Positions 51,633 to 57,883 of a stretch of 57,883 nucleotides of DNA are shown piece after piece. Under the pieces are notes generated by a model. The model was not told where the DNA came from, searched no databases, and saw nothing but the letters and a program-made list of their open reading frames with translations. The stretch is from the NCBI GenBank assembly GCA_025352325.1, contig JANXTR010000049.1:1-57883 (forward strand), read 5' to 3'. Source of the DNA: Microbacteriaceae bacterium (GTDB taxonomy: Bacteria; Actinomycetota; Actinomycetes; Actinomycetales; Microbacteriaceae). Position 1 is the first letter of the stretch; each line of letters starts with the position of its first letter. A program made the position numbers and the translations under genes.

Positions 51633-51638
51633 TAATCT
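51633..51638 (+). promoter_or_regulatory. -10 box of a leaderless senX3 promoter
   Basis: TAATCT lies six bases before the ATG at 51645, with no Shine-Dalgarno. Confidence 0.5.
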
Positions 51639-51644
51639 AGTCCC

Positions 51645-52892
51645 ATGGACCCGGCGCACTGGCTCGTGCCCGCCGCGATCGCCTTCGGGCTCGTCGTCGG
51701 CGTGGGTTTGTCGGTCGCGATCATGGCAGCCAACCGTCGCGGTCGGAGCGCCGTCGCCGTGATCACCCCGGCGGTGCCGGACGGCGTCGAGGAGGTCATC
51801 GACTCGCTCGAATCCGCCGGGGTCGTCATCGACTCCTCGAACAACGTGCTCATGGCGTCGACGGCGGCACTGGCATACGGCCTGGTGTGGAACCAGGCGC
51901 TCGCGCATCCGGAGATCATCGCCCTCGTCGACCAGGTGCGTCGCGATGGAATCCCCGTGAGCCGCGAGCTCCACCTCACCCGCAGCCTGTTCGGCGAATC
52001 CCAGCTGCACGTGCAGGTGCGCGTGGCCCGGCTGGGCACGCGCTTCGTCCTGCTGCTCGCCGAGGATCGCACCGAGTCGTTCCGCCTTGACGAGGTGCGG
52101 CGCGACTTCGTGGCCAATATCAGCCACGAGCTCAAGACGCCGATTGGCGCGATCGGCCTGCTCGCCGAGGCCATCGCCGCGGCATCCGACGAACCCAAAG
52201 AGGTCAAGCGCTTCGCCAAGCGGCTCACCATCGAAGCCGATCGGCTCGCCCGCTTGACGATCGAGATCATCGAGCTGAGTCGGCTCCAGGCCGCCGAACC
52301 CCTCGCCTCCGCTGAGAAGGTCGACATCGACTCGGTCGTCGCCCAGGCGCTCGACCGCAATCGGGTGGCCGCCGAGACGCACCGCATCTCGTTGGTGAGC
52401 GGCGGCGACGCCGGCGCCGAGGTGTACGGCGACGAGCAGCTGCTGGTGACCGCGGTGCACAACCTCATCGCGAACGCGATCCAGTACTCGCCGGACGGCT
52501 TCCGGGTCGGCGTGGGCGTCTCCGCCGCCCAGGGCGCCGTCGAGATCGCCGTCACCGACCAGGGTGTCGGTATCCCCGAGGGGGAGCGAGACCGCGTCTT
52601 CGAGCGGTTCTTCCGGGTCGACAACGCCCGGAGCCGGCACACCGGGGGCACGGGGCTGGGTCTCGCCATCGTCAAGCACGCCGTGCAAAATCACGGCGGC
52701 GACGTGCGCGTCTGGTCGCAGCAGGGCAGCGGCTCGACCTTCACCATCCGTCTTCCCGAGGCCTCGCAGACGCCGAAACCCGAGCCCTCCGCATCTTCGA
52801 CGGGGTCCTCTGCGCCGTCCTCCAAATCCACGAACAAGTCCAAGGCCAAATCGGCTGCGTCGCCCACCCCGCTCGGAGCCAAGACACCGTGA
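51645..52892 (+). CDS. senX3: Phosphate-regulon sensor histidine kinase, SenX3/PhoR-like
   Basis: A 415-residue kinase with one short N-terminal membrane segment (LVPAAIAFGLVVGVGLSVAI), a PAS-like region (about 45-140), the phosphoacceptor motif FVANISHELKTPIGAIGLL, N box HNLIANAIQYSPDG and G boxes DQGVGIPEGE and GGTGLGLAIVKH. The last 45 residues are a Pro/Ser/Lys-rich tail. With RegX3 it controls phosphate-responsive genes such as pstS. GTGA overlap with regX3 gives tight coupling. PhoU, divergent, is its usual negative regulator. Confidence 0.92.
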   Translation: MDPAHWLVPAAIAFGLVVGVGLSVAIMAANRRGRSAVAVITPAVPDGVEEVIDSLESAGVVIDSSNNVLMASTAALAYGLVWNQALAHPEIIALVDQVRRDGIPVSRELHLTRSLFGESQLHVQVRVARLGTRFVLLLAEDRTESFRLDEVRRDFVANISHELKTPIGAIGLLAEAIAAASDEPKEVKRFAKRLTIEADRLARLTIEIIELSRLQAAEPLASAEKVDIDSVVAQALDRNRVAAETHRISLVSGGDAGAEVYGDEQLLVTAVHNLIANAIQYSPDGFRVGVGVSAAQGAVEIAVTDQGVGIPEGERDRVFERFFRVDNARSRHTGGTGLGLAIVKHAVQNHGGDVRVWSQQGSGSTFTIRLPEASQTPKPEPSASSTGSSAPSSKSTNKSKAKSAASPTPLGAKTP

Positions 52893-53569
52893 CCCGCATC
52901 CTCATCGTCGAAGACGAGCTCTCGCTGAGCGACCCGCTCTCGTTCCTGCTGCGGCGGGAGGGATACGACACCGAGATCGCGGCGGACGGTCGCGAAGCGA
53001 TCGCCGCCTTCGATCGCGACCCCGCCGACCTGGTGCTGCTCGACCTGATGCTGCCGGGGCTCTCGGGCACCGAGGTGTGCCGCGAGTTGCGCACACGCTC
53101 CTCCGTTCCGATCATCATGCTGACCGCGAAGGACAGCGAGGTCGATATCGTCGTGGGGCTCGAGCTGGGCGCCGACGACTACGTGACCAAGCCGTACTCG
53201 ACCCGGGAACTGCTGGCGCGCATCCGCGCCGTGCTGCGTCGTCGCGTCGAGGTCGACGACCTCGACGACGCGGTGCTGGAGGTCGGACCGGTACGCATGG
53301 ATGTCGACCGCCACGCCGTCTCGGTCGGTGGCGCCGAGGTGGCGATGCCCCTGAAGGAGTTCGAGCTGCTCGAACTGCTGCTGCGCAACGCTGGCCGGGT
53401 GCTCACCCGCGGACAGCTGATCGACAGGGTGTGGGGCGCAGACTACTTCGGCGACACCAAGACCCTCGACGTGCACATCAAGCGGATCCGGTCGAAGATC
53501 GAGAAGGACCCGTCGCAGCCGACGTTACTGCTGACGGTGCGCGGACTCGGCTACCGCTTCGAGGCGTAA
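52889..53569 (+). CDS. regX3: Phosphate-regulon response regulator, RegX3/PhoP-like
   Basis: A 226-residue OmpR-type activator. The receiver carries VEDELSLSDPLSFLLRREGY, the phosphoryl Asp in LVLLDLMLPGLSG, MLTAKD and KPYSTREL; the wing-helix domain has PLKEFELLELLLRNAG, GQLIDRVWGADYFGDTKTL and VRGLGYRFEA. GTG start overlaps the kinase stop. Its expected binding sites, GTTCACC direct repeats, are present upstream of pstS and between phoU and senX3. Confidence 0.94.
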   Translation: MTRILIVEDELSLSDPLSFLLRREGYDTEIAADGREAIAAFDRDPADLVLLDLMLPGLSGTEVCRELRTRSSVPIIMLTAKDSEVDIVVGLELGADDYVTKPYSTRELLARIRAVLRRRVEVDDLDDAVLEVGPVRMDVDRHAVSVGGAEVAMPLKEFELLELLLRNAGRVLTRGQLIDRVWGADYFGDTKTLDVHIKRIRSKIEKDPSQPTLLLTVRGLGYRFEA

Positions 53570-53585
53570 GCCCTGCGCGCTAGTG

Positions 53586-54131
53586 CTAGTTGCCGGTCGG
53601 CGTGGGCGACGGTGTAACGGCCGGCGGAAGCACGGGCGTGGGCGTGATCGTCGCCCTCGGTGTCGGGGTGGCCGTCGGCAGGAGGTTGACGTACTGCGGC
53701 AACGAGCCGTCGAGCACGGGGACCGGGATCTGCTTGCCCTCCACGTCGCCGTATTGGAAGTAGATGTCGACGAGCGAGCCCGCCTTCGTGGCGATGCCGG
53801 GCAGGAAGAACTGCCCCTTCTTGCCGTAGCCGAAATCGGTTGTCGCATCCGGCAGCAGCGCGGCGGTTTTCGTGACCTTGCCGGTCAGGCCCTCGTACTG
53901 CACCGTGAGCTGGACGAGCTCGTTGGAGGGGTTGTACGCCGAGAACAGCAGGTTGCCGTTGGCGCCCGCTTTCGTGAGCACGAGCGCATTGAGCACCTTG
54001 ACGTCGCCCACCTTCGTGCTGACCCCGTCGCTTGGGTCGTAGGGTTTCAGACTGGTGATCGGCGCACAGGCGGCGACGCCCAGGGCGATCATCGCGGCGA
54101 TGGCCACGGCTGCTCCGGCACGAACCTTCAC
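53586..54131 (-). CDS. Conserved lipoprotein
   Basis: A 181-residue lipoprotein. The signal peptide ends at the lipobox GVAACAPI near residue 24. The mature region has beta-rich sequence (VGDVKVLNALVLTKAGANGNLLFSAYNPSNE, VQLTVQYEGLTGKVTK, GSLVDIYFQYGDVEGKQIPVPVLDG) and a C-terminal Pro/Thr tail with repeated TPTP. The GTG at 54131 follows GGAGGG at six bases. It is convergent with regX3, beside the place where carD normally lies. Family is known from Microbacteriaceae without assigned function; an outer-membrane-independent cell-surface role is expected. Confidence 0.8.
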   Translation of the reverse strand: MKVRAGAAVAIAAMIALGVAACAPITSLKPYDPSDGVSTKVGDVKVLNALVLTKAGANGNLLFSAYNPSNELVQLTVQYEGLTGKVTKTAALLPDATTDFGYGKKGQFFLPGIATKAGSLVDIYFQYGDVEGKQIPVPVLDGSLPQYVNLLPTATPTPRATITPTPVLPPAVTPSPTPTGN

Positions 54132-54337
54132 GTTGTCACCCTCCAAGTCACCACACGTACTGCCAGCTTACCGGCGGTCACCAGCCGCCGAACTCGCCAA
54201 CCGCAGTAGACGCCCACCCACTCCAGCAGGGCGCTCTTCATCGCGGCTGGGACTGCGACCGGGAAGAGCGCGTCCCGGCACGGTCCGGCATCCACCCGCA
54301 TCGGGATGAGCGTGCCGATCTTGTCCTCGGCGACCCG

Positions 54338-54439
54338 ATGCTGCTGACGGCCCGTCAGATCCAGACCGGCGAGCTGGCCCTCGCCGAGGAGACGGACGAG
54401 GAGCGGGCCGGCATGGTGCTCGACGAGGTCCTCGTATCG
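54338..54439 (+). pseudogene. carD: carD 3'-end remnant
   Basis: Thirty-four codons read LLTARQIQTGELALAE, then EERAGMVLDEVLVS, the last helix of the RNA-polymerase-binding regulator CarD. About 130 N-terminal residues including the polymerase- and DNA-binding domains are absent. Where the family normally stops, the sequence has TAC (54440-54442) so the frame runs on through the ispDF coding region. The position between regX3 and ispD is the usual place for carD in this group. A full copy must be elsewhere if CarD is kept. Confidence 0.6.
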
Positions 54440-54471
54440 TACGGTCCTCGGATTCTCGGGTCGAGACTCGG

Positions 54472-54477
54472 TAGCCT
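54472..54477 (+). promoter_or_regulatory. -10 box that supports the ispDF start
   Basis: TAGCCT lies seven bases before the ATG at 54485, favouring that codon over the ATG at 54479 which would be one base from the box. Confidence 0.45.
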
Positions 54478-54484
54478 CATGGCC

Positions 54485-55630
54485 ATGAGAGTCGCGATCG
54501 TCGTCGTCGCCGCGGGCAGCGGGACGCGGCTCGGGCACACCGAACCGAAGGCCTTCGTCGAACTCCGTGGCGTGACGATCCTGGAGCGAACGCTGCGCGG
54601 CGTGTTCGAGTCGTCCGAACCCGCGCAAGTGATCGTTGTGGCGCCCGCGGCCAAGCTGGCGGCCGCGCGTCACGTCGCGGCGCACGCGGCGGGGGCGGCA
54701 TCCGACTCCGTGATCGTTGTCGAGGGCGGGGCGACGCGGCAGGCCTCGGTCGCCGCGGGGCTCGCGGTGCTCGACCCCGAGGTCGAGGTCGTTCTGGTGC
54801 ACGACGCAGCGCGCGCCCTCACCACCGGCACCCTGATCGATCGGGTCGTGCGGGCCGTCGAGCCGGGAACCGGCGTGATCCCTGCGCTGCCGGTGAGCGA
54901 CACCATCAAGCGGATCGATGCGCACGAGCACGTCGTCGACACCGTGGACCGCAGCGACCTTGTGCACGTGCAGACCCCGCAGGGATTCCCGCGCGCGGAA
55001 CTGCTCGCCGCCTATGCCGCCGCCGATCGCGAGTACACGGATGATGCCGCCCTCTTCAGCGCCGCCGGTCACGCCGTGAAGGTGGTGCAGGGGGAGGCGC
55101 GCGGCTTCAAGATCACCACCCCGTGGGACCTCAACCGGGCCGAGCACCTGCTGGGGGCGTCGAGCGGATTCCGCACCGGCATCGGCCTCGACGTGCACGC
55201 ATACGACGACTCCACCCCGCTCTGGCTTGGCGGGCTGTACTGGCCGGACGAGCCGGGACTCGCCGGGCACAGCGACGGCGACGCCGTCATTCACGCGATC
55301 TGCGACGCGCTGCTCTCGGCGGCGGGTCTCGGCGACATGGGCGCCCGCTTCGGCACCGCCGATCCGCGATTCCAGGATGCCGCGAGCGAGATGTTCCTGC
55401 ACGAGACCCTGCTGCTCGTGACCGGGGCGGGTTTCACGGTGGTCAACGTGGCGGTGCAGCTGGTCGGTAACCGCCCCAAGCTCTCGGGCCGCCGCGGAGA
55501 GATCGAGGCGAAGCTGAGCGAGCTGATCGGGGCGCCGGTGAGCGTCGCGGCCACCACCTCCGACGGGCTGGGGTTCACCGGGCGCGGTGAAGGGGTGTCG
55601 GCGCTGGCGATGGCGCTGTTGTCGTCATAA
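54485..55630 (+). CDS. ispDF: Bifunctional IspDF: MEP cytidylyltransferase and MEcPP synthase
   Basis: A 381-residue fusion carrying steps three and five of the MEP isoprenoid pathway. The IspD half (about residues 1-220) begins VAIVVVAAGSGTRLGHTEPKAF with the CTP-binding Gly-rich loop and DAARALTTGTLIDRV. The IspF half begins GIGLDVHAYDD, with the metal-binding GHSDGDAVIHAICDALL and the MGARFGTADPRF loop, and ends GRGEGVSALAMALL. The fusion is common in actinobacteria and some proteobacteria. An upstream in-frame carD remnant could extend it, but the -10 box supports ATG 54485. Confidence 0.95.
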   Translation: MRVAIVVVAAGSGTRLGHTEPKAFVELRGVTILERTLRGVFESSEPAQVIVVAPAAKLAAARHVAAHAAGAASDSVIVVEGGATRQASVAAGLAVLDPEVEVVLVHDAARALTTGTLIDRVVRAVEPGTGVIPALPVSDTIKRIDAHEHVVDTVDRSDLVHVQTPQGFPRAELLAAYAAADREYTDDAALFSAAGHAVKVVQGEARGFKITTPWDLNRAEHLLGASSGFRTGIGLDVHAYDDSTPLWLGGLYWPDEPGLAGHSDGDAVIHAICDALLSAAGLGDMGARFGTADPRFQDAASEMFLHETLLLVTGAGFTVVNVAVQLVGNRPKLSGRRGEIEAKLSELIGAPVSVAATTSDGLGFTGRGEGVSALAMALLSS

Positions 55631-55653
55631 ATCCCCGCCGCAAGCTGGGTCGG

Positions 55654-55659
55654 TAGACT
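55654..55659 (+). promoter_or_regulatory. -10 box of a leaderless cysS promoter
   Basis: TAGACT lies six bases before the GTG at 55666. Confidence 0.5.
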
Positions 55660-55665
55660 CTCGCA

Positions 55666-57078
55666 GTGACCGTCCGCCTCTACGATTCCCGCACGCAGTC
55701 CCTGCGTGAGCTAGAACCGCTTGAGCCGGGCAGGATCGGGATGTACGTCTGTGGTCCCACGGTGCAGTCGTCGCCGCACATCGGGCACCTGCGCAGCGCT
55801 CTCGCGTACGACCTCTGGCGACGCTGGCTATCGGCGCGCGGCTACGCCGTGACCTTCGTGCGCAACGTCACCGACATCGACGACAAGATCCTCGCGAACG
55901 CGACGGGGGCCGAGGAGTGGTGGGCGTTGGCCTACCGCGTCGAGCTCGAGTTCACAGCCGGGTACACGACCATCGGCATCCTGCCGCCGACCTACGAGCC
56001 GCGCGCCACCGCAAGCGTGCCGCAGATGCAGGAGCTCATCGCCCGCCTCATCGAGCGCGGCCACGCCTACGTCGCCGACGACGAATCGGGCGACGTCTAC
56101 TTCGACGTGAGGTCCTGGCCCTCCTACGGCGAGCTGACCCGCCAGAAGCTCGACGACATGGCGGATTCCGCGGATGCCGATACCCGCGGCAAGCGCCACC
56201 CTCGCGACTTCGCACTCTGGAAGGGCGCCAAGCCCGCCGAGCCGGAGTCCGCAAGCTGGACATCGCCGTGGGGCGCCGGCCGTCCCGGCTGGCACATCGA
56301 ATGCTCGGCGATGTCGAAGCGGTACCTCGGGCCAGCGTTCGACATCCATGGCGGCGGACTCGACCTGCGCTTCCCGCACCACGAGAACGAGCTCGCGCAG
56401 TCGGGTGCCGCGGGTGCCGCCTTCGCGAGCTACTGGGTGCACAACGGACTGGTCAACGTCGAGGGCCAGAAGATGTCGAAGTCGCTCGGCAACTCGGTCT
56501 ACGCGGCCGAATTGCTCGCGCTCGCCCGTCCGGTGGTCGTGCGGTACTACCTCGCGAGCGCGCACTACCGCTCGACCATGGACTACTCGCGCGGCGCCTT
56601 GATCGAGGCGGAGTCCGCGTTCGGTCGCATTGAGGGCTTCCTGGATCGGGCAGCCCGCACGCTCGCCGGAACGCACTTCGCGAGCGTCGGTGCCCCGATC
56701 GTCCCCGAGGCGTTCGGCCTCGCGCTGGACGACGACCTCGGCGTGCCCCAGGCGCTCGGCGTGCTGCACGACAGCGTGCGCGCCGGCAACACCGCCCTCG
56801 ACGACGGCGACCTCGAGACCGCGGCGCGCCTGCGCGAGGAGGTCGTCGCCATGACCCAGGTGCTGGGCGTCAACCCGCACTCGGCGCCGTGGACCGTCCA
56901 CACGGATGGCGCCGCCACCGCTGCGCTGGACGCTCTCGTCCAGCGGCTCATCGACGACCGCGCGCGTGCACGTGCTGGCAAGGATTTCGCGGCGGCCGAC
57001 CGCATCCGTGAAGAACTCACCGCCGCAGGAATCGTGCTCGAAGACGCGAGCGGCGCCACACATTGGAGCATCGCATGA
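55666..57078 (+). CDS. cysS: Cysteinyl-tRNA synthetase
   Basis: A 470-residue class I synthetase charging tRNA-Cys. The HIGH-type motif is PHIGHLRSALAYDL, zinc ligands lie in GMYVCGPTV and WHIECSAMS plus HHENE, and KMSKSLGNS is the adenylate motif. The C-terminal anticodon-binding domain is of normal length. The GTG at 55666 with a leaderless -10 box is used. The stop overlaps the rlmB start (ATGA), a common arrangement in actinobacteria. Confidence 0.97.
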   Translation: MTVRLYDSRTQSLRELEPLEPGRIGMYVCGPTVQSSPHIGHLRSALAYDLWRRWLSARGYAVTFVRNVTDIDDKILANATGAEEWWALAYRVELEFTAGYTTIGILPPTYEPRATASVPQMQELIARLIERGHAYVADDESGDVYFDVRSWPSYGELTRQKLDDMADSADADTRGKRHPRDFALWKGAKPAEPESASWTSPWGAGRPGWHIECSAMSKRYLGPAFDIHGGGLDLRFPHHENELAQSGAAGAAFASYWVHNGLVNVEGQKMSKSLGNSVYAAELLALARPVVVRYYLASAHYRSTMDYSRGALIEAESAFGRIEGFLDRAARTLAGTHFASVGAPIVPEAFGLALDDDLGVPQALGVLHDSVRAGNTALDDGDLETAARLREEVVAMTQVLGVNPHSAPWTVHTDGAATAALDALVQRLIDDRARARAGKDFAAADRIREELTAAGIVLEDASGATHWSIA

Positions 57079-57883
57079 CAAAGCCAGGACGTCCCGGAGC
57101 AGCGGGCAAGCCGAAGAAGAAGGGCCCGAGCGTCGGCACCGGCGGTCACAACCGTCGCGCCCTCGAGGGCAAGGGCCCGACGCCGAAGGCCGAGGATCGC
57201 AGCTGGCACGTCGCCGGCAAGCGCAAGGCCGCGAAGGATCGCCTCGAGGAGGCCCGCGAGCGTCACGGCGGCGGCAGCCTCGCCAAGGGCGGGCGCCTCG
57301 GTGCCGGTGGGGCGGGCGCCCCGCGTCGCCCGCAGCGTCCGAAGACCGACGACAGCGAGATCGTCACGGGTCGCAACTCGGTTGTCGAGGCCCTGCGTGC
57401 CAAGATCCCCGCATCCACGCTCTACATCGCGTCGCGCATCGAGATGGATGACCGGGTCAAGGAGTCCCTGTCGCTCGCCACCCGGCGCGGCCTCAACGTG
57501 CTCGAGGTGATGCGCCCCGAGCTCGACCGCCTGAGTGGCCCGGATGCCGTGCACCAGGGCATCGCGCTGAAGGTGCCGGCGTACGAGTACGCGCACCCGC
57601 TCGAGCTGCTCGACAAGGTGCTCGCGGAGGGCGGAAATCCGCTCTTCGTCGCTCTCGACGGGATCACCGACCCGCGCAACCTGGGCGCGATCGTGCGCTC
57701 CGCCGGCGCGTTCGGCGCGCAGGGGATCATCGTGCCCCAGCGCCGCACCGTCGGGATGACGGCCTCCGCCTGGAAGACCTCGGCGGGCGCCGCAGCCCGT
57801 GTGCCGGTCGCGATGGCGAGCAACCTGACGACGACGCTCAAGGACCTCAAGGCGCGCGGCGTCTTCGTGCTCGGGCTGGACGG
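57075..57883 (+). CDS. rlmB: 23S rRNA 2'-O-methyltransferase RlmB/TrmH family (cut by window edge)
   Basis: SpoU-class methyltransferase that methylates the ribose of a 23S rRNA guanosine (G2251 in E. coli). About 100 residues of Lys/Gly-rich N-terminal extension (GKPKKKGPSVGTGGHNRR) precede the SpoU substrate-binding domain (EIVTGRNSVVEALRAKIP). The first catalytic motif LDGITDPRNLGAIVRSA is visible, and sequence ends just before the AdoMet-binding knot. The ATG at 57075 overlaps the cysS stop. The C terminus lies beyond the window. Confidence 0.92.
   Translation, partial: MTKPGRPGAAGKPKKKGPSVGTGGHNRRALEGKGPTPKAEDRSWHVAGKRKAAKDRLEEARERHGGGSLAKGGRLGAGGAGAPRRPQRPKTDDSEIVTGRNSVVEALRAKIPASTLYIASRIEMDDRVKESLSLATRRGLNVLEVMRPELDRLSGPDAVHQGIALKVPAYEYAHPLELLDKVLAEGGNPLFVALDGITDPRNLGAIVRSAGAFGAQGIIVPQRRTVGMTASAWKTSAGAAARVPVAMASNLTTTLKDLKARGVFVLGLD

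Noticed and set aside
54132-54337. Minus-strand frame containing EDKIGTLIPMRVDAG and MKSALLEWVGVYCGW
   Set aside because: It looks somewhat protein-like but has no ribosome site, merges with antisense ispDF sequence and matches nothing I know. It may be debris from the carD deletion.

Overview
The window looks like a chromosomal segment of a high-GC actinobacterium, most likely Microbacteriaceae. This rests on the strong G/C third-position bias, SigK/RskA and SenX3-RegX3 type regulators, a fused IspDF, a GlnR-like regulator, and frequent leaderless genes with a TAnnnT -10 box 6-7 bases before the start codon. The family assignment is inference; no rRNA is present.

Layout, left to right. 1-4633: Leloir galactose genes (galK, cut by the left edge, and galT) divergent from a DeoR-type regulator and two tandem aldose 1-epimerase paralogs. 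4613-5837: a yybP-ykoY type (Mn2+) riboswitch whose 5' end overlaps the second epimerase stop codon, followed by a ferritin-like/VIT1 metal transporter. 5852-11227: a degenerate M23 protein, a solitary adenine methyltransferase, UDP-glucose dehydrogenase and a group of relics (GNAT fragment, internally deleted phosphoesterase, sugar transferase split by inversion). 11337-17645: oxidoreductases, an amidase overlapping agmatine deiminase, and a carboxylesterase. 17925-23423: VIT1 transporter, response regulator, histidine kinase, ferric-reductase-like flavocytochrome, FMN-binding protein and ApbE, read as a metal/flavin electron-transfer unit. 23454-26650: ChrA, CDF transporter, PAP2 phosphatase and aquaporin. 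26656-27618: arsR divergent from arsC, with a 21-residue peptide containing eight cysteines directly downstream of arsC.

27682-31942: FHA protein, a small membrane protein, a GntR relic beside tRNA-Lys(UUU), a RidA protein and the sigK-rskA pair. 32074-40435: pstSCAB preceded by a PHO box, then a NUDIX/phosphohistidine-phosphatase protein, ppk and a GlnR-like regulator. 40535-45834: small membrane proteins, a nitrobindin-like protein, YgfZ-type protein, FUSC-like protein, and a large membrane protein frameshifted at a run of eight C. 45838-50804: methyltransferase, gpmA, a frameshifted LuxR/AAA regulator and a SCO4226-like protein. 50822-53569: phoU divergent from senX3-regX3 with a PHO box between them. 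53586-57883: lipoprotein, a carD remnant in frame with ispDF, cysS and rlmB (cut by the right edge).

Functional themes. Phosphate: SenX3-RegX3, PhoU, PstSCAB and Ppk share GTTCACC-type repeats at two promoters. Metals and metalloids: two VIT1 transporters, the riboswitch, ChrA, CDF, ars genes, the Cys-rich peptide and a SCO4226-like protein. Gene decay: at least five relics and two single frameshifts. The items most worth follow-up are the Mn-switch with a visible Shine-Dalgarno-masking hairpin, the Cys-rich micropeptide in the ars operon, the VIT1/two-component/flavin cluster, and the carD remnant.
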